From contig NZ_JAURVN010000014.1 in NCBI RefSeq assembly GCF_030655415.1, positions 779,892-843,891 of the forward strand: 64,000 nt of DNA, given 5' to 3'. The stretch comes from Herminiimonas sp. (GTDB taxonomy: Bacteria > Pseudomonadota > Gammaproteobacteria > Burkholderiales > Burkholderiaceae). The notes under the pieces are model-generated. The model saw only the letters and a program-made list of their open reading frames with translations, did no database searches and was not told where the DNA came from. The position numbers and the translations under genes were made by a program. This document shows, one piece after another, positions 27,412 through 39,331 of this stretch. Position 1 is the stretch's first letter. Every line of letters begins with the position of its first letter.

Positions 27412-27599
27412 GGCGGTCTCCTCATAGACAAGTCCATCCTAGCACGGCAGAAGAAAAGATTTTTTAAGCGCTCTCTTACTCGCTTCCTCGAAGCAAATAA
27501 GTAACAGCAAGTACCTAGCAAAAACATATAGCAACTGACGATTCAGCCATCTCGGATTCGAAATAGTTGCAGCACGTTATTCACCCCATGTTTATGGGA

Positions 27600-27628
27600 T
27601 TGTCATCACACGTTCATTGCTATGTAAT
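27600..27628 (+). promoter_or_regulatory. Candidate promoter for the 66-aa gene
   Basis: TTGTCA (27600-27605), 17-base spacer, TGTAAT (27623-27628); the predicted start of transcription is about 27 bases before the start codon. Good spacing and -35 match, by eye. Confidence 0.5.
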
Positions 27629-27661
27629 CGCTACCAGTAAAAACGTCATTTAGGAGACACC

Positions 27662-27862
27662 ATGTCTAGTACATCCGTGATCGGTCAGTTCAAGAATCAG
27701 TCCACAGGCACTACCTGCACAGTGATCAAATTGATCCCGACAAATGCCCGTCCAGGCAACGAATGTTATGTCACTGATGAAGCCGAATATCTTGAACTGG
27801 ATCCAACCGATCCAAACAATTTCAAGATGGCTTCTGGAGAAGTTTTAATTCCTCTGTATTGA
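27662..27862 (+). CDS. Small unknown protein, 66 aa
   Basis: Strong site TAGGAG six bases before ATG 27662. The product MSSTSVIGQFKNQSTGTTC... is soluble, has two cysteines (one in 'GTTCTVIKLIPT', one in 'GNECYVTDEAEYLEL') and ends in 'GEVLIPLY'. It is on the opposite strand from the other island genes and has its own candidate promoter. I recognise no family. The composition suggests a small beta-rich domain. Confidence 0.75.
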   Translation: MSSTSVIGQFKNQSTGTTCTVIKLIPTNARPGNECYVTDEAEYLELDPTDPNNFKMASGEVLIPLY

Positions 27863-27934
27863 TAATAATTTGCTCATCGACTCGTCTACAACATAGAGTG
27901 AAGAGCGAATTATTTTTAAGCAGATAGATTCGTC

Positions 27935-27975
27935 ACAAAAAACGGCGGTGTCACTTTTATCATGACACCGCCGTT
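27935..27975 (-). terminator. Terminator after the 204-aa gene
   Basis: Thirteen-base-pair stem AACGGCGGTGTCA/TGACACCGCCGTT with a nine-base loop; on the minus strand it is followed by a run of T. It lies just past the stop of the 27996-28610 gene. Confidence 0.85.
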
Positions 27976-27995
27976 CAGCTTGCTAGCTTCAAGCA

Positions 27996-28610
27996 TTAGC
28001 CTGCATCACCACCGGAAACAAAATTCTTTTCTCCGCGCAAGAAGCGTGACAACCACTGCAGCAAGGCAATCGCGTCACCGAACTCCATAAACCCTTCCGC
28101 TGTGCCATCTCCAAACAACGGAGTTTGGTTGAGTCTGCTATCAATCACCAAGCCATCAAAGGTTGCAATCGGCAAATAACCTTCCTCGAGATCGAAAGTA
28201 TTTTCGTTGAGAATCGCGTTATAAACATGCCCCAGAAATTGCACCTCCGGAGTCCGCATCTCAGCCATGTTGTTTTCTTTAAAATAAGCACCAACCGTCA
28301 GCAACACATTACTGATGACCACGCGCAGATAGCGATTTTTTTGCAGTGGGTCTGAGTGCAAGGCCCGCGTTGATGCATGAAAATCCCATTTAGGATCAAC
28401 TGCTGCATAGGATGCGGCGATGTTCCCAGCGGAGCCGGTTTTAGGCAAGCGTGGTTTTCTTTTCAGTACTTCGGCCAGCAAACCTTCTTCAACATTTCCC
28501 ACGTCTGCAGATTGCCAAATCATAGCGATCGCGATTGGCAATACCTGTAATTGTTCTTCAATCAAATTAATGGCTAACTGGGATGCTTTTTCACCGCTCA
28601 TTTTGCTCAT
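27996..28610 (-). CDS. Unrecognised protein, 204 aa
   Basis: Start ATG 28610 is preceded by AAAGGAAA. The product is soluble with an amphipathic helix near the N-terminus ('SQLAINLIEEQLQVLPIAIAMIW'), a 'SAGNIAASYAAVDPKWDFHAS' segment and an aromatic C-terminal region ('FMEFGDAIALLQWLSRFLRGEKNF'). No known catalytic motif, no signal peptide. Codon usage is similar to the neighbours. It is the largest gene of the accessory island between the DUF4010 gene and tRNA-Ser. I cannot assign a function. Confidence 0.8.
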   Translation of the reverse strand: MSKMSGEKASQLAINLIEEQLQVLPIAIAMIWQSADVGNVEEGLLAEVLKRKPRLPKTGSAGNIAASYAAVDPKWDFHASTRALHSDPLQKNRYLRVVISNVLLTVGAYFKENNMAEMRTPEVQFLGHVYNAILNENTFDLEEGYLPIATFDGLVIDSRLNQTPLFGDGTAEGFMEFGDAIALLQWLSRFLRGEKNFVSGGDAG

Positions 28611-28788
28611 GGCATTTCCTTTATGAAGATCCTCTGAAGCCGGGCATGAAAACAGACTATCTGAATTTGTATTTATTAAATGTTCGCTGGCTCACCTGAA
28701 TATGAATTCATTTCCACAGATAAAACCGGCACGCGCGCTACAAGTATTTGAATGAATAGTAGAGCAATTTAAAGATGATGCGTGCAAC

Positions 28789-28816
28789 AAAAAAGCCGCT
28801 CGTAAGCGGCTTTTTA
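28789..28816. terminator. Terminator after the 89-aa gene
   Basis: Stem AAAAAGCCGCT/AGCGGCTTTTT with loop CGTA, flanked by A and T runs; it lies 58 bases past the stop of the 28874-29143 gene and upstream of the 204-aa gene. Confidence 0.85.
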
Positions 28817-28873
28817 AAACATATTTTGAGCTCCATAGCCAAGCACGCTTGTACATAGAGCTCGGATCAAACC

Positions 28874-29143
28874 TTACTTCGCCTTGCGATCTATGTATTC
28901 GCGCGCAGTACGTACGCCGTGTTCGATACAAAGCTCAGGCGTTAAGTACGAACCGCCGTCTGCAACTTCCTTGTCCTTGAAATTAACGCCATCATGTTCT
29001 GTCACCACAACGCGCGGAATGTAATCTGCCGCATCTCTGTCGGTATCGATACGCGACATATGTGCAGAAATTTGCACAGCCACACTCCAACCTTTATAGG
29101 TTTCGTAATGCGACTTATATGACTCTTTGGACGCTTGTTGCAT
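28874..29143 (-). CDS. Small unknown protein, 89 aa (island paralogue-like 4)
   Basis: Start ATG 29143 is preceded by GGAGGAA, an excellent ribosome binding site. The product has 'SHYETYKGWSVAVQISAHM' (strand with a GW pair as in the 83-aa protein), a charged middle and a C-terminal helix 'LTPELCIEHGVRTAREYIDRKAK'. It resembles the three tandem small proteins at 26.6-27.4 kb in size and layout but has its own terminator. Predicted cytoplasmic. Function unknown. Confidence 0.82.
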   Translation of the reverse strand: MQQASKESYKSHYETYKGWSVAVQISAHMSRIDTDRDAADYIPRVVVTEHDGVNFKDKEVADGGSYLTPELCIEHGVRTAREYIDRKAK

Positions 29144-29323
29144 TATTCCTCCGCAGTTAATGATGAAATTGCATGCTAGCAGAACTAAAGCAGACTAAGC
29201 ATGTGTGAACGTTTGTTCATGCGTCAAACATCCACGACAAGGTTCGCAACAACGATCATTGAAAAGCAAAAAACCCGCGTCAGCACAAGGCTAGAAGCGG
29301 GTTATTCACTAAACTACAAATTC

Positions 29324-29411
29324 TGGAGGAGAGAGAGGGATTCGAACCCTCGGTACCTTGCGGTACGCCTGATTTCGAGTCAGGTACATTCGACCACTCT
29401 GCCACCTCTCC
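29324..29411 (-). tRNA. tRNA-Ser (anticodon CGA)
   Basis: Minus-strand cloverleaf from 29411: acceptor GGAGAGG/TCTCTCC, D arm, anticodon stem CCTGA/TCAGG with loop CTCGAAA (anticodon CGA), a long class II variable arm (GTACC...GGTAC), T arm GAGGG/CCCTC with TTCGAAT, and encoded CCA (29324-29326). The discriminator base is T (U73) where bacterial tRNA-Ser usually has G. Confidence 0.95.
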
Positions 29412-29666
29412 TAATTGGGTCTATCACTGCGCTCGAATGCAGTGAAGTCGAAGAGTATAGCAGAGTATTTTGCAATGGGAAACCCCATCCTTGCGCGACT
29501 GAATGCGATCTGCCGATCTAACTTTACGATTCACATACTCCATCTCGTCTTGCCCTGAACCCTCGTGCAAGCGCATTGCCAATGATGCAATATTTCCTAT
29601 CATCATCCTGTCATAAATCATCAGTACTATTCAGCCGAGACCAGTCTATTCAATCGTCGTACCGTC

Positions 29667-31682
29667 ATGAAGCGAAGAGTTATTTTGATGTCATCTTCCC
29701 CTGCAAAGCCATCCGAACTAAAGAGCATTGCGCTCGCAGAGCACGCACTCGATGTGAGCGCAGTGCCGCGTGCGCAACCTTTACGGTTCAGAACCAAGGA
29801 GACTCACTTGTCACCAGCCGCCAATGATGTCGCCATACATGAAAGCCCCTCAGCAACAGACGACCATCTGGCGCAGAGACTAAAAGAAGTTATACAGAAC
29901 CGTGAGTTGACGCCGCTTTTTCAACCGATTATTCGGATGCAAACCGGCGAGATAATAGGCTACGAAGGCTTGATCCGTGGGCCGTCTGATAGTCCATTGC
30001 ATTCGCCTTTGAATCTGTTCAAGGTGGCGCGCGATTGCAACCTGAGCGTTGAAGTCGAACACCTATGCCGTCGCATCACATTGGAAAAATTCGCTGAGCT
30101 GCATTTGCCTGGCAAGCTGTTCTTGAATGTCAGCCCTGAATGCTTGATACAACCTGACGTCAGACATGGCGAGACCTTGGGTTACATCCATGAAGTCGGC
30201 ATCAATCCAGAGCGCGTGATTATTGAACTGACAGAGAGCCAGCCGACGTACGACTACGATCTGTTGCGTGAAGCAGTCACGCATTACCGTGCGATGGGCT
30301 TCCGTATCGCGATTGATGATCTGGGTGAAGGATTCTCCAGCTTGCGCTTGTGGTCGGAGCTACGTCCGGAATATGTGAAGATCGATATGCACTTCGTGCA
30401 AGGTATTAATCAAGATCCAATCAAGCTGCAATTCGTACGATCGATACAGGAAATCGCCGAAAAATCCGGCACCATCGTGATTGCAGAAGGCATAGAAACT
30501 GATGCCGAATTATTGATGATCCGCGATCTCGGCGTCGCTTACGGCCAAGGCTATAAAATCGCGAGACCGACCGCCTTACCGGCGACCACGATATCCACAG
30601 ACCTGCGTAACCTGCTGCGTCACAACGGCGTCGCAGTCTATCCGCATGAAGCAGGACGCGGCCACAAAATGCTGACGGCGTTGAAACTGTTACGCAGCGT
30701 GCCTTCCGTATCGCCGGAGATACAAAACAATCGTATCTATGAAATGTTCAACAGCGATCCGACGCTGGAAGTTTTACCAGTGGTATCAAATGGCACGCCG
30801 ATCGGCTTGATCACGCGCGCCAATTTGATTGATCGCTTCGCCCGCCCGTACCTGCGTGAGCTGCATGGCAAGAAATCATGCACGTTGTTCATGGATGCGA
30901 ATCCGCTCATTACAGATAAAAATACGGCACTGCATGCGCTTAGTCAAATCATCGTCGACGCCGACCGTCATCACTTGTTCAACGGTTTTATCATTACCGA
31001 TGCTGGTCAATATTTAGGTATGGGAAATGCACACGATCTGATGCGCGAGATTACGCAGATGCAAATCAACGCTGCGCGCTATGCCAATCCATTGACGCTA
31101 TTACCAGGCAATGTACCGATCTACGAACACATAGACCGCCTGCTGGAAAACGGTACACCGTTCTGCGCCTGTTATGTCGATCTCGATCACTTCAAACCGT
31201 ACAACGACGTTTACGGTTATCGCAAGGGCGACGACATCCTGCGTTTAACCGGAAAAATCCTGAGTGGATACTGTGATCCGCAACGTGACTTTGTCGGCCA
31301 TATTGGTGGCGACGATTTCATCATCCTGTTCCAGAATGACGACTGGGAAGAACGCTGCCGCACAATCCTCGATGTATTCGCAGCTGCAGTGCCGGATTTT
31401 TACAATGAAGAAGATCGTAAAAATGCCGGCTACATTAGCGAAGACAGGCGCGGCAAAAAAGTATTTCACGCGCTCGTTACAATATCTTTAGGACTGGTAA
31501 AAATTGAACCCGGCCACTATGTGTCACACCATCAAATTGCCAGCGCAATGGCCGATGCAAAAAAACAGGCGAAAAAAATCCTTGGTAACAGCCTGTTTAT
31601 AGACCGTCGCCAAGGACCGTGGCTCAATGAAAAAACAGATGACGATTCAGCTCAACTTGAACTGATCGCACCACTGCTTTAA
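29667..31682 (+). CDS. EAL-CBS-GGDEF cyclic-di-GMP signalling protein
   Basis: 671 residues from ATG 29667; ATG 29688 (seven residues later) is also possible. Order of domains: an EAL phosphodiesterase (about 75-320), a pair of CBS motifs (about 350-470), and a C-terminal GGDEF domain (about 490-650). The EAL signature is written EGL (Glu100), but the other metal and catalytic residues look present: Asn in 'LFLNVSPE', Glu in 'IIELTESQ', the Asp pair in 'AIDDLGEGFSSL', Lys in 'VKIDMHFV', Glu in 'IAEGIET' and Gln in 'YGQGYKIARP'. The GGDEF signature is GGDDF (residues 547-551). No membrane segment or sensor beyond CBS, so it may respond to an adenine nucleotide in the cytoplasm. Net activity (phosphodiesterase versus cyclase) cannot be read from sequence. 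Confidence 0.92.
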   Translation: MKRRVILMSSSPAKPSELKSIALAEHALDVSAVPRAQPLRFRTKETHLSPAANDVAIHESPSATDDHLAQRLKEVIQNRELTPLFQPIIRMQTGEIIGYEGLIRGPSDSPLHSPLNLFKVARDCNLSVEVEHLCRRITLEKFAELHLPGKLFLNVSPECLIQPDVRHGETLGYIHEVGINPERVIIELTESQPTYDYDLLREAVTHYRAMGFRIAIDDLGEGFSSLRLWSELRPEYVKIDMHFVQGINQDPIKLQFVRSIQEIAEKSGTIVIAEGIETDAELLMIRDLGVAYGQGYKIARPTALPATTISTDLRNLLRHNGVAVYPHEAGRGHKMLTALKLLRSVPSVSPEIQNNRIYEMFNSDPTLEVLPVVSNGTPIGLITRANLIDRFARPYLRELHGKKSCTLFMDANPLITDKNTALHALSQIIVDADRHHLFNGFIITDAGQYLGMGNAHDLMREITQMQINAARYANPLTLLPGNVPIYEHIDRLLENGTPFCACYVDLDHFKPYNDVYGYRKGDDILRLTGKILSGYCDPQRDFVGHIGGDDFIILFQNDDWEERCRTILDVFAAAVPDFYNEEDRKNAGYISEDRRGKKVFHALVTISLGLVKIEPGHYVSHHQIASAMADAKKQAKKILGNSLFIDRRQGPWLNEKTDDDSAQLELIAPLL

Positions 31683-31718
31683 TTAATCACTTTAACGAGC
31701 ACTTAGTTTATCGTCGAC

Positions 31719-33035
<1,317 letters not shown>

Positions 33036-33160
33036 TCAAAACGAGATTGTACCAAGGCGGGCAGAGATTCCAACGTAGTCGGGAAAATTCATCGCTGTTC
33101 ACCATGGCCTAGGCCTGCGTTACCATTGCGTATTCTTAAAAAGCCGGCAAACAAAACATC

Positions 33161-33376
33161 ATGAAAGATCAAACACCACGCCCTATTCCCTTCTCCATCC
33201 TGATCGTTGGCTTGACGCTTGCGGTCGGCGTCGCGATGTGGAGTGGCAGGCAATATTTAATACATGGCGGCGGCATCGGCTATGGCATCGCTGGCGGGAT
33301 TAGCCTGGGCGCAGCTTACGCTTTCATCAAGCAGATCAAAATCCGGTTTTCTGCCAAATCAGACGAGCCGAAATAA
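33161..33376 (+). CDS. Small membrane protein, 71 aa, unknown
   Basis: Two predicted membrane helices (IPFSILIVGLTLAVGVAMW and a glycine-rich GIGYGIAGGISLGAAYAF) with a short basic/polar C-terminal tail. Divergent from serS with 146 bases between the starts. I recognise no family; the Gly-rich second helix suggests helix packing in an oligomer. Real gene judged from composition and the codon-like frame, but ribosome binding site is weak. Confidence 0.6.
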   Translation: MKDQTPRPIPFSILIVGLTLAVGVAMWSGRQYLIHGGGIGYGIAGGISLGAAYAFIKQIKIRFSAKSDEPK

Positions 33377-33460
33377 ATCAGCCAAAAATCGGCGTAATCA
33401 GCATTTAGCAAGATTCACAATGCAGATTACGACTGAAAATTTAGAGCGAGATTACGGCGC

Positions 33461-34753
33461 TTACTTTTTGCTTTTCTTAGCAGCCTGATCAAGCGAACGC
33501 AAATAGGCGAGTTTTTCACCGATCTTGCCTTCCAGCCCGCGCGGTGTCGGCTGATACCAGTGCGGCTCCGCCATCCCATCCGGCAGATACGTTTCATCCG
33601 CCGCGTACGCATCCGGCTCATCATGCGCATAGCGATACAGCTTGCCGTAGCCAAGTTCTTTCATCAGCTTGGTAGGCGCATTGCGTAAATGCTCAGGCAC
33701 GAGGCGCGACTTATCCTTGGCGACATGCGCGCGCGCCGCGTTATACGCTTTGTAGGCCGCATTCGATTTTGCTGCACACGCCAGATAAATCACCGCTTGC
33801 GCGAGTGCCAGCTCACCTTCCGGCGAACCGAGTCGCTCATACGTTTCCGCTGCATCCAGCGTCAGACGCAAGGCGCGCGGGTCGGCCAGGCCGATATCTT
33901 CACTCGCCATACGGACAATCCGGCGCGCCAGATAACGTGGATCGGCACCGCCATCCAACATCCGTACAAACCAATACAAAGACGCATCGGGATTCGAGCC
34001 ACGTACCGATTTATGCAAGGCAGAAATCTGGTCGTAAAACGCATCGCCGCCTTTATCAAAACGGCGCAAGGCATCGCCCAGGCAGGCTTTCAATAACTCG
34101 GCATCAACCTGTTTGAGCTTCTTCGCTTGCGTTGCACGCGCGACGATTTCCAGATTGTTCAGCAACTTGCGGCCGTCGCCATCAGCGCTACCGATCAAGG
34201 TTACTTTGGCATCGGGCGTAAAAGTAAGTCCGTCAAGTTCAGTCGCAGATGCGCGATCGACCATCGCCGCCAAATCATCTTCATCCAGCGACTTCAACAC
34301 ATAAACCGAGGCGCGCGACAACAAAGCACCGTTGACTTCGAAGGACGGATTTTCAGTTGTCGCACCGATGAAGGTGAACAAGCCACTTTCCACATGCGGC
34401 AAAAAAGCGTCTTGCTGGCTCTTGTTGAAGCGATGTACTTCGTCGACGAACAAGATCGTGCGCCGATCCATCGCACCGCGCGACAATTGCGCACGCTCGA
34501 CCGCTTCGCGAATATCCTTGACGCCAGATAAAACTGCGGACAAGGCAATGAAGTCAGCATTGAAGCTATCAGCCATCAGGCGCGCCAGCGTCGTCTTGCC
34601 AACGCCAGGCGGCCCCCACAGAATCATCGAATGGGGCTCGCCCGATTCGAACGCCACGCGCAAAGGTTTGCCTTCACCAAGGATGTGCTGCTGCCCTATG
34701 ACTTCGTCAAGGGTATGCGGGCGTAGCCGTTCAGCGAGAGGGATAAAACTCAT
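33461..34753 (-). CDS. rarA: Replication-associated recombination protein A (AAA+ ATPase)
   Basis: 430 residues from ATG 34753 (MSFIPLAERLRPHTLDEVIGQ). An open extension upstream to 34816 does not look protein-like. Walker A 'GPPGVGKTTL', Walker B 'LFVDEVHRFN', sensor 1 'GATTENPSFEV', arginine-finger region 'SRASVYVLKSL', then the MgsA C-terminal tetramerisation domain ('RRIVRMASEDIGLADPRAL'). RarA acts at stalled replication forks and is related to the clamp loader. Downstream of lolA on the same strand, as in many proteobacteria (ftsK-lolA-rarA-serS order, which holds here in full). Confidence 0.95.
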   Translation of the reverse strand: MSFIPLAERLRPHTLDEVIGQQHILGEGKPLRVAFESGEPHSMILWGPPGVGKTTLARLMADSFNADFIALSAVLSGVKDIREAVERAQLSRGAMDRRTILFVDEVHRFNKSQQDAFLPHVESGLFTFIGATTENPSFEVNGALLSRASVYVLKSLDEDDLAAMVDRASATELDGLTFTPDAKVTLIGSADGDGRKLLNNLEIVARATQAKKLKQVDAELLKACLGDALRRFDKGGDAFYDQISALHKSVRGSNPDASLYWFVRMLDGGADPRYLARRIVRMASEDIGLADPRALRLTLDAAETYERLGSPEGELALAQAVIYLACAAKSNAAYKAYNAARAHVAKDKSRLVPEHLRNAPTKLMKELGYGKLYRYAHDEPDAYAADETYLPDGMAEPHWYQPTPRGLEGKIGEKLAYLRSLDQAAKKSKK

Positions 34754-34799
34754 GAATAAATTTGACGCTGAAAATGTGCTTCGATAGCGAGAATGAAAT

Positions 34800-34830
34800 C
34801 GACGCCAGTTGAACAATCAAACTGGCGTCG
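34800..34830 (-). terminator. Hairpin downstream of lolA
   Basis: Eleven-base-pair stem CGACGCCAGTT/AACTGGCGTCG between lolA and rarA. The following minus-strand bases are only partly T-rich, so it may be a weak terminator or an attenuating structure within the ftsK-lolA-rarA transcript. Confidence 0.5.
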
Positions 34831-34880
34831 CACTGTACGTCAACAAGCTTGGCTTACGTCTGGCAAGCCAACTTTAAAGA

Positions 34881-35573
34881 TTACTGAAAAACGTCGGCAC
34901 CTTTCGGCACTGTAAATTTGAACTGCGTTGCAGGCATCGCAGGATTTTTTTCAAACTTGGTAAAGGTAAGCAGTGAAACCTGACCGAAAGAATCACGCAA
35001 TTCCATTGCTTCCGGTACGCCGTTACGCAGACCTATGCCGATATGATCGAAGGTCGTATCTTTGGCTTTCGGTGTCGCTTCCATCCATTCCAAACCGTTC
35101 TTGGTGCCAGCTTCTTTCAGTGTGAAATTCTTTTCCAGATCGTTGCTGCCGAACAGGATCGCAGCCGGGGAAGAACCGAGCGCATCGCCCAGCTTCTTGA
35201 TCGTGACCTGGTTCAAATCTTTATCGTAGATATAAAGTTTTTCACCATCGGCTTGCAGCAATTGCTCGTACGGTTTTTGATAGGTCCAGATGAATTTACC
35301 CGGACGCGCAAAGCTGAATGTGCCTGAGGATTTATTCGATATTTTGCTTTTGCCGCTTTCAACCTTGACTAGTTGCTGCGTGAACTCACCTTTCGCCGAC
35401 TGTGTCGATGATACGAAAGACTTGAACTGATCAAGCGCGGCAGCGTGCGCTTGCGAAGTCAAAAATAATGCACCTGCTACCAACACTGTGGCGAACAATG
35501 CAACGCGCAAGTCGAGTGCTTTTGCCACCAAGGATTTCTGCTTAAAATTATCTTTTTGTGAATTCTTATTCAT
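34881..35573 (-). CDS. lolA: Outer membrane lipoprotein carrier protein
   Basis: 230 residues. After a charged N-terminus, a signal peptide ([21 protein letters not shown]) ends near residue 45. The mature part shows the LolA fold features: '[21 protein letters not shown]', '[36 protein letters not shown]' pieces and '[12 protein letters not shown]'. LolA ferries lipoproteins through the periplasm from LolCDE to the outer membrane. Nine bases separate it from the ftsK stop, so it is in an operon with ftsK and probably rarA. Confidence 0.95.
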   Translation of the reverse strand: MNKNSQKDNFKQKSLVAKALDLRVALFATVLVAGALFLTSQAHAAALDQFKSFVSSTQSAKGEFTQQLVKVESGKSKISNKSSGTFSFARPGKFIWTYQKPYEQLLQADGEKLYIYDKDLNQVTIKKLGDALGSSPAAILFGSNDLEKNFTLKEAGTKNGLEWMEATPKAKDTTFDHIGIGLRNGVPEAMELRDSFGQVSLLTFTKFEKNPAMPATQFKFTVPKGADVFQ

Positions 35574-35582
35574 GTGGTCTTT

Positions 35583-37919
35583 CTATTCAGCTGCATTCCC
35601 GGCAGGTACCAGAATTTCCCGGTTGCCGTTGGACTGCATGGTTGAGACCAGACCGCTATTCTCCATCTGCTCAAGCAGACGAGCCGCGCGGTTGTAGCCG
35701 ATACGTAAATGGCGCTGCACCAGCGAAATCGAAGCCCGGCGATTCTTGAGCACTATGGCAACAGCCTGATCATAAAGTGCATCCGCTTCGCCACCACCTG
35801 CACCGCCTTCAGCACCCAAGGTCAGGTCGCCATCTTCAGCAACGCCTCCTTCTAAGATGCCTTCAATGTAGTTTGGTTCACCTTGCGACTTCAGGTGATC
35901 AACCACGCGATGCACTTCTTCATCCGAAACGAAGGCGCCATGCACACGCACCGGCAGCCCAGTACCTGGCGGCATGTACAACATGTCGCCCATACCAAGC
36001 AAAGCTTCCGCACCCATTTGATCCAGAATCGTGCGTGAATCGATCTTGCTGCTGACCTGGAAAGCAATACGCGTCGGAATATTTGCCTTGATCAAACCGG
36101 TGATCACATCTACAGATGGGCGCTGTGTCGCCAGAATCAAGTGGATGCCGGCAGCACGTGCTTTTTGTGCAATACGCGCGATCAACTCTTCGACTTTTTT
36201 ACCGACCACCATCATTAAGTCGGCCAACTCATCGATGATGATGACGATAGTTGGCAGTTTCTCCAGCGGTTCCGGCGCATCCGGTGTCAGGCTGAATGGA
36301 TTTGGAATCTTTTGTTCATTCTTTTCCGCGTCAGCAATCTTGGTGTTGTAGCCAGCGAGGTTACGCACACCGAGTTTGCTCATCAATTTATAGCGGCGTT
36401 CCATCTCGTTGACGCCCCAGTTCAGCGCGTGACCGGCTTGGCGCATGTCGGTGACGACTGGTGCCAACAGATGCGGAATGCCTTCGTAAATCGACAACTC
36501 AAGCATCTTCGGATCAATCAGGATCAAGCGCACCTGATTTGGGTCAGACTTGTAAAGCAAGGACAGAATCGTCGCATTGATGCCGACCGACTTACCAGAG
36601 CCAGTCGTACCTGCCACCAGCAAATGCGGCATCTTCGCCAGATCAGCGACCACCGGATTGCCTGCGATGTCTTTGCCCAAAGCGATGGTCAGGCTGGAAT
36701 GACTGTCGTTGTAAACTTTGGAGCTGATGATCTCGGTCAGGCGCACGATTTGGCGCTTTGGATTCGGCAGTTCCAGCGCCATGTAATTTTTGCCAGGGAT
36801 CGTTTCCACCACGCGGATCGACGTCAGAGACAGCGAACGCGCAAGATCGCGTGCGAGGCCGACGATCTGGCTACCTTTGACGCCGGTTGCCGGTTCGATT
36901 TCATAACGCGTAACGACCGGGCCTGGATAAGCTGCGACGACTTTGACGGTGATGCCGAAATCGGAAAGCTTTTTCTCGATCAGACGGCTGGTGAATTCCA
37001 GTGTTTCTATACTGACGGTTTCCTGCAATTGCGGCGCTTCATCCAGCAGCGACAACGGCGGCAAATTGGTGTCCGGCATATCGTTGAATAGCGAAACCTG
37101 ACGTTCTTTTTCAACGCGATCAGATTTTGGCACAACGACAATTTGCGGCTCTATGCGCATAGGCGCAGCATCAACAATTTTTGCGCGTTCGTGCACAACT
37201 ACTTCTTCGCGTTTGACAGCTGCAACGACGCCGACCTTGCGATCTTCGCGTGCGCCGTACAGATTGCGGATTGCCTGCAATATCATTTCGATGGTTTCGC
37301 CTATGCGTTCAGCCACACCCAACCATGACACATGGAAGAACAGGCTGAAGCCCAAACCAAACAGTAATAACAGCAATAAAGTCGCGCCCATGAAACCAAA
37401 AGCGTCTTGCGCAGCGCTACCAATCAGCTTGCCCAGTACGCCACCAGGCGCGTTCGGCAATGAAGCCTTCAGGCTGTACATGCGCAAGTATTCAAGCGCG
37501 ACGCTGCCGATCATCAGCAGGAAAAATCCTATGCCGCGAATCACACCTTCATGCCTATGTTCAGGCTCGGGTTCTTTTTTCAGCAAGAAGCGTTGCGACA
37601 GTCGGCGATAACCCAGCCAAACCAGACGCAACGAAAAGATACATAACCACCATGCCGAGAAGCCAAAAATAAACAGCAGCAAATCGGCCAGCCATGCACC
37701 CGCACGGCCGCCCAGGTTATGCAGTTTGGGAACGACGCTCGCGTGCGACCAGCTTGGGTCAACCGGCGAATACGTCAGAAAAATCAGGATCAGATAAACC
37801 GTGACGGCAGCGAGAATAAACCAGCGCGCTTCTGATAACAGTCGCACGAGTTTGCCAGGCAAAGGCTGGTCTTTTGTTGCATCGGTCTTGCGTGTATAGG
37901 TTGTACTTGTCTTAGTCAT
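35583..37919 (-). CDS. ftsK: DNA translocase FtsK
   Basis: 778 residues from the ATG at 37919 ([16 protein letters not shown]). The frame is open to 38057, and an ATG at 37952 cannot be excluded. Four N-terminal membrane helices (about residues 30-210) anchor it at the septum, then a short linker, the alpha-beta motor with Walker A '[12 protein letters not shown]' and Walker B '[11 protein letters not shown]', and the C-terminal gamma winged-helix ('[27 protein letters not shown]') that reads polar KOPS sequences. It segregates chromosome termini and activates XerCD at dif. Linker is shorter than in E. coli, as in most betaproteobacteria. Confidence 0.95.
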   Translation of the reverse strand: MTKTSTTYTRKTDATKDQPLPGKLVRLLSEARWFILAAVTVYLILIFLTYSPVDPSWSHASVVPKLHNLGGRAGAWLADLLLFIFGFSAWWLCIFSLRLVWLGYRRLSQRFLLKKEPEPEHRHEGVIRGIGFFLLMIGSVALEYLRMYSLKASLPNAPGGVLGKLIGSAAQDAFGFMGATLLLLLLFGLGFSLFFHVSWLGVAERIGETIEMILQAIRNLYGAREDRKVGVVAAVKREEVVVHERAKIVDAAPMRIEPQIVVVPKSDRVEKERQVSLFNDMPDTNLPPLSLLDEAPQLQETVSIETLEFTSRLIEKKLSDFGITVKVVAAYPGPVVTRYEIEPATGVKGSQIVGLARDLARSLSLTSIRVVETIPGKNYMALELPNPKRQIVRLTEIISSKVYNDSHSSLTIALGKDIAGNPVVADLAKMPHLLVAGTTGSGKSVGINATILSLLYKSDPNQVRLILIDPKMLELSIYEGIPHLLAPVVTDMRQAGHALNWGVNEMERRYKLMSKLGVRNLAGYNTKIADAEKNEQKIPNPFSLTPDAPEPLEKLPTIVIIIDELADLMMVVGKKVEELIARIAQKARAAGIHLILATQRPSVDVITGLIKANIPTRIAFQVSSKIDSRTILDQMGAEALLGMGDMLYMPPGTGLPVRVHGAFVSDEEVHRVVDHLKSQGEPNYIEGILEGGVAEDGDLTLGAEGGAGGGEADALYDQAVAIVLKNRRASISLVQRHLRIGYNRAARLLEQMENSGLVSTMQSNGNREILVPAGNAAE

Positions 37920-39213
<1,294 letters not shown>

Positions 39214-39261
39214 ATTAGTAACTAACTCAGTCGCTAAAGTACTTCTTTAAGCAGCAAAATT

Positions 39262-39306
39262 AAAGCGCGCAAGATCAGCAATAAATTGCAGGGTCTTGCG
39301 CGTTTT
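39262..39306 (+). terminator. Terminator of trxB
   Basis: Hairpin with core stem CGCGCAAGA/TCTTGCGCG and flanking A/T, then TTTT. It lies about 50 bases after the trxB stop and ends 26 bases before the next start codon. Confidence 0.65.
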
Positions 39307-39331
39307 AGCCAGATTACTCAGGAACCCTCTC

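Noticed and set aside
26385..29411. Genomic island integrated at tRNA-Ser
   Set aside because: I looked for a duplicated tRNA 3' end near 26.4-26.6 kb and for an integrase and found neither; the island is described as accessory only.
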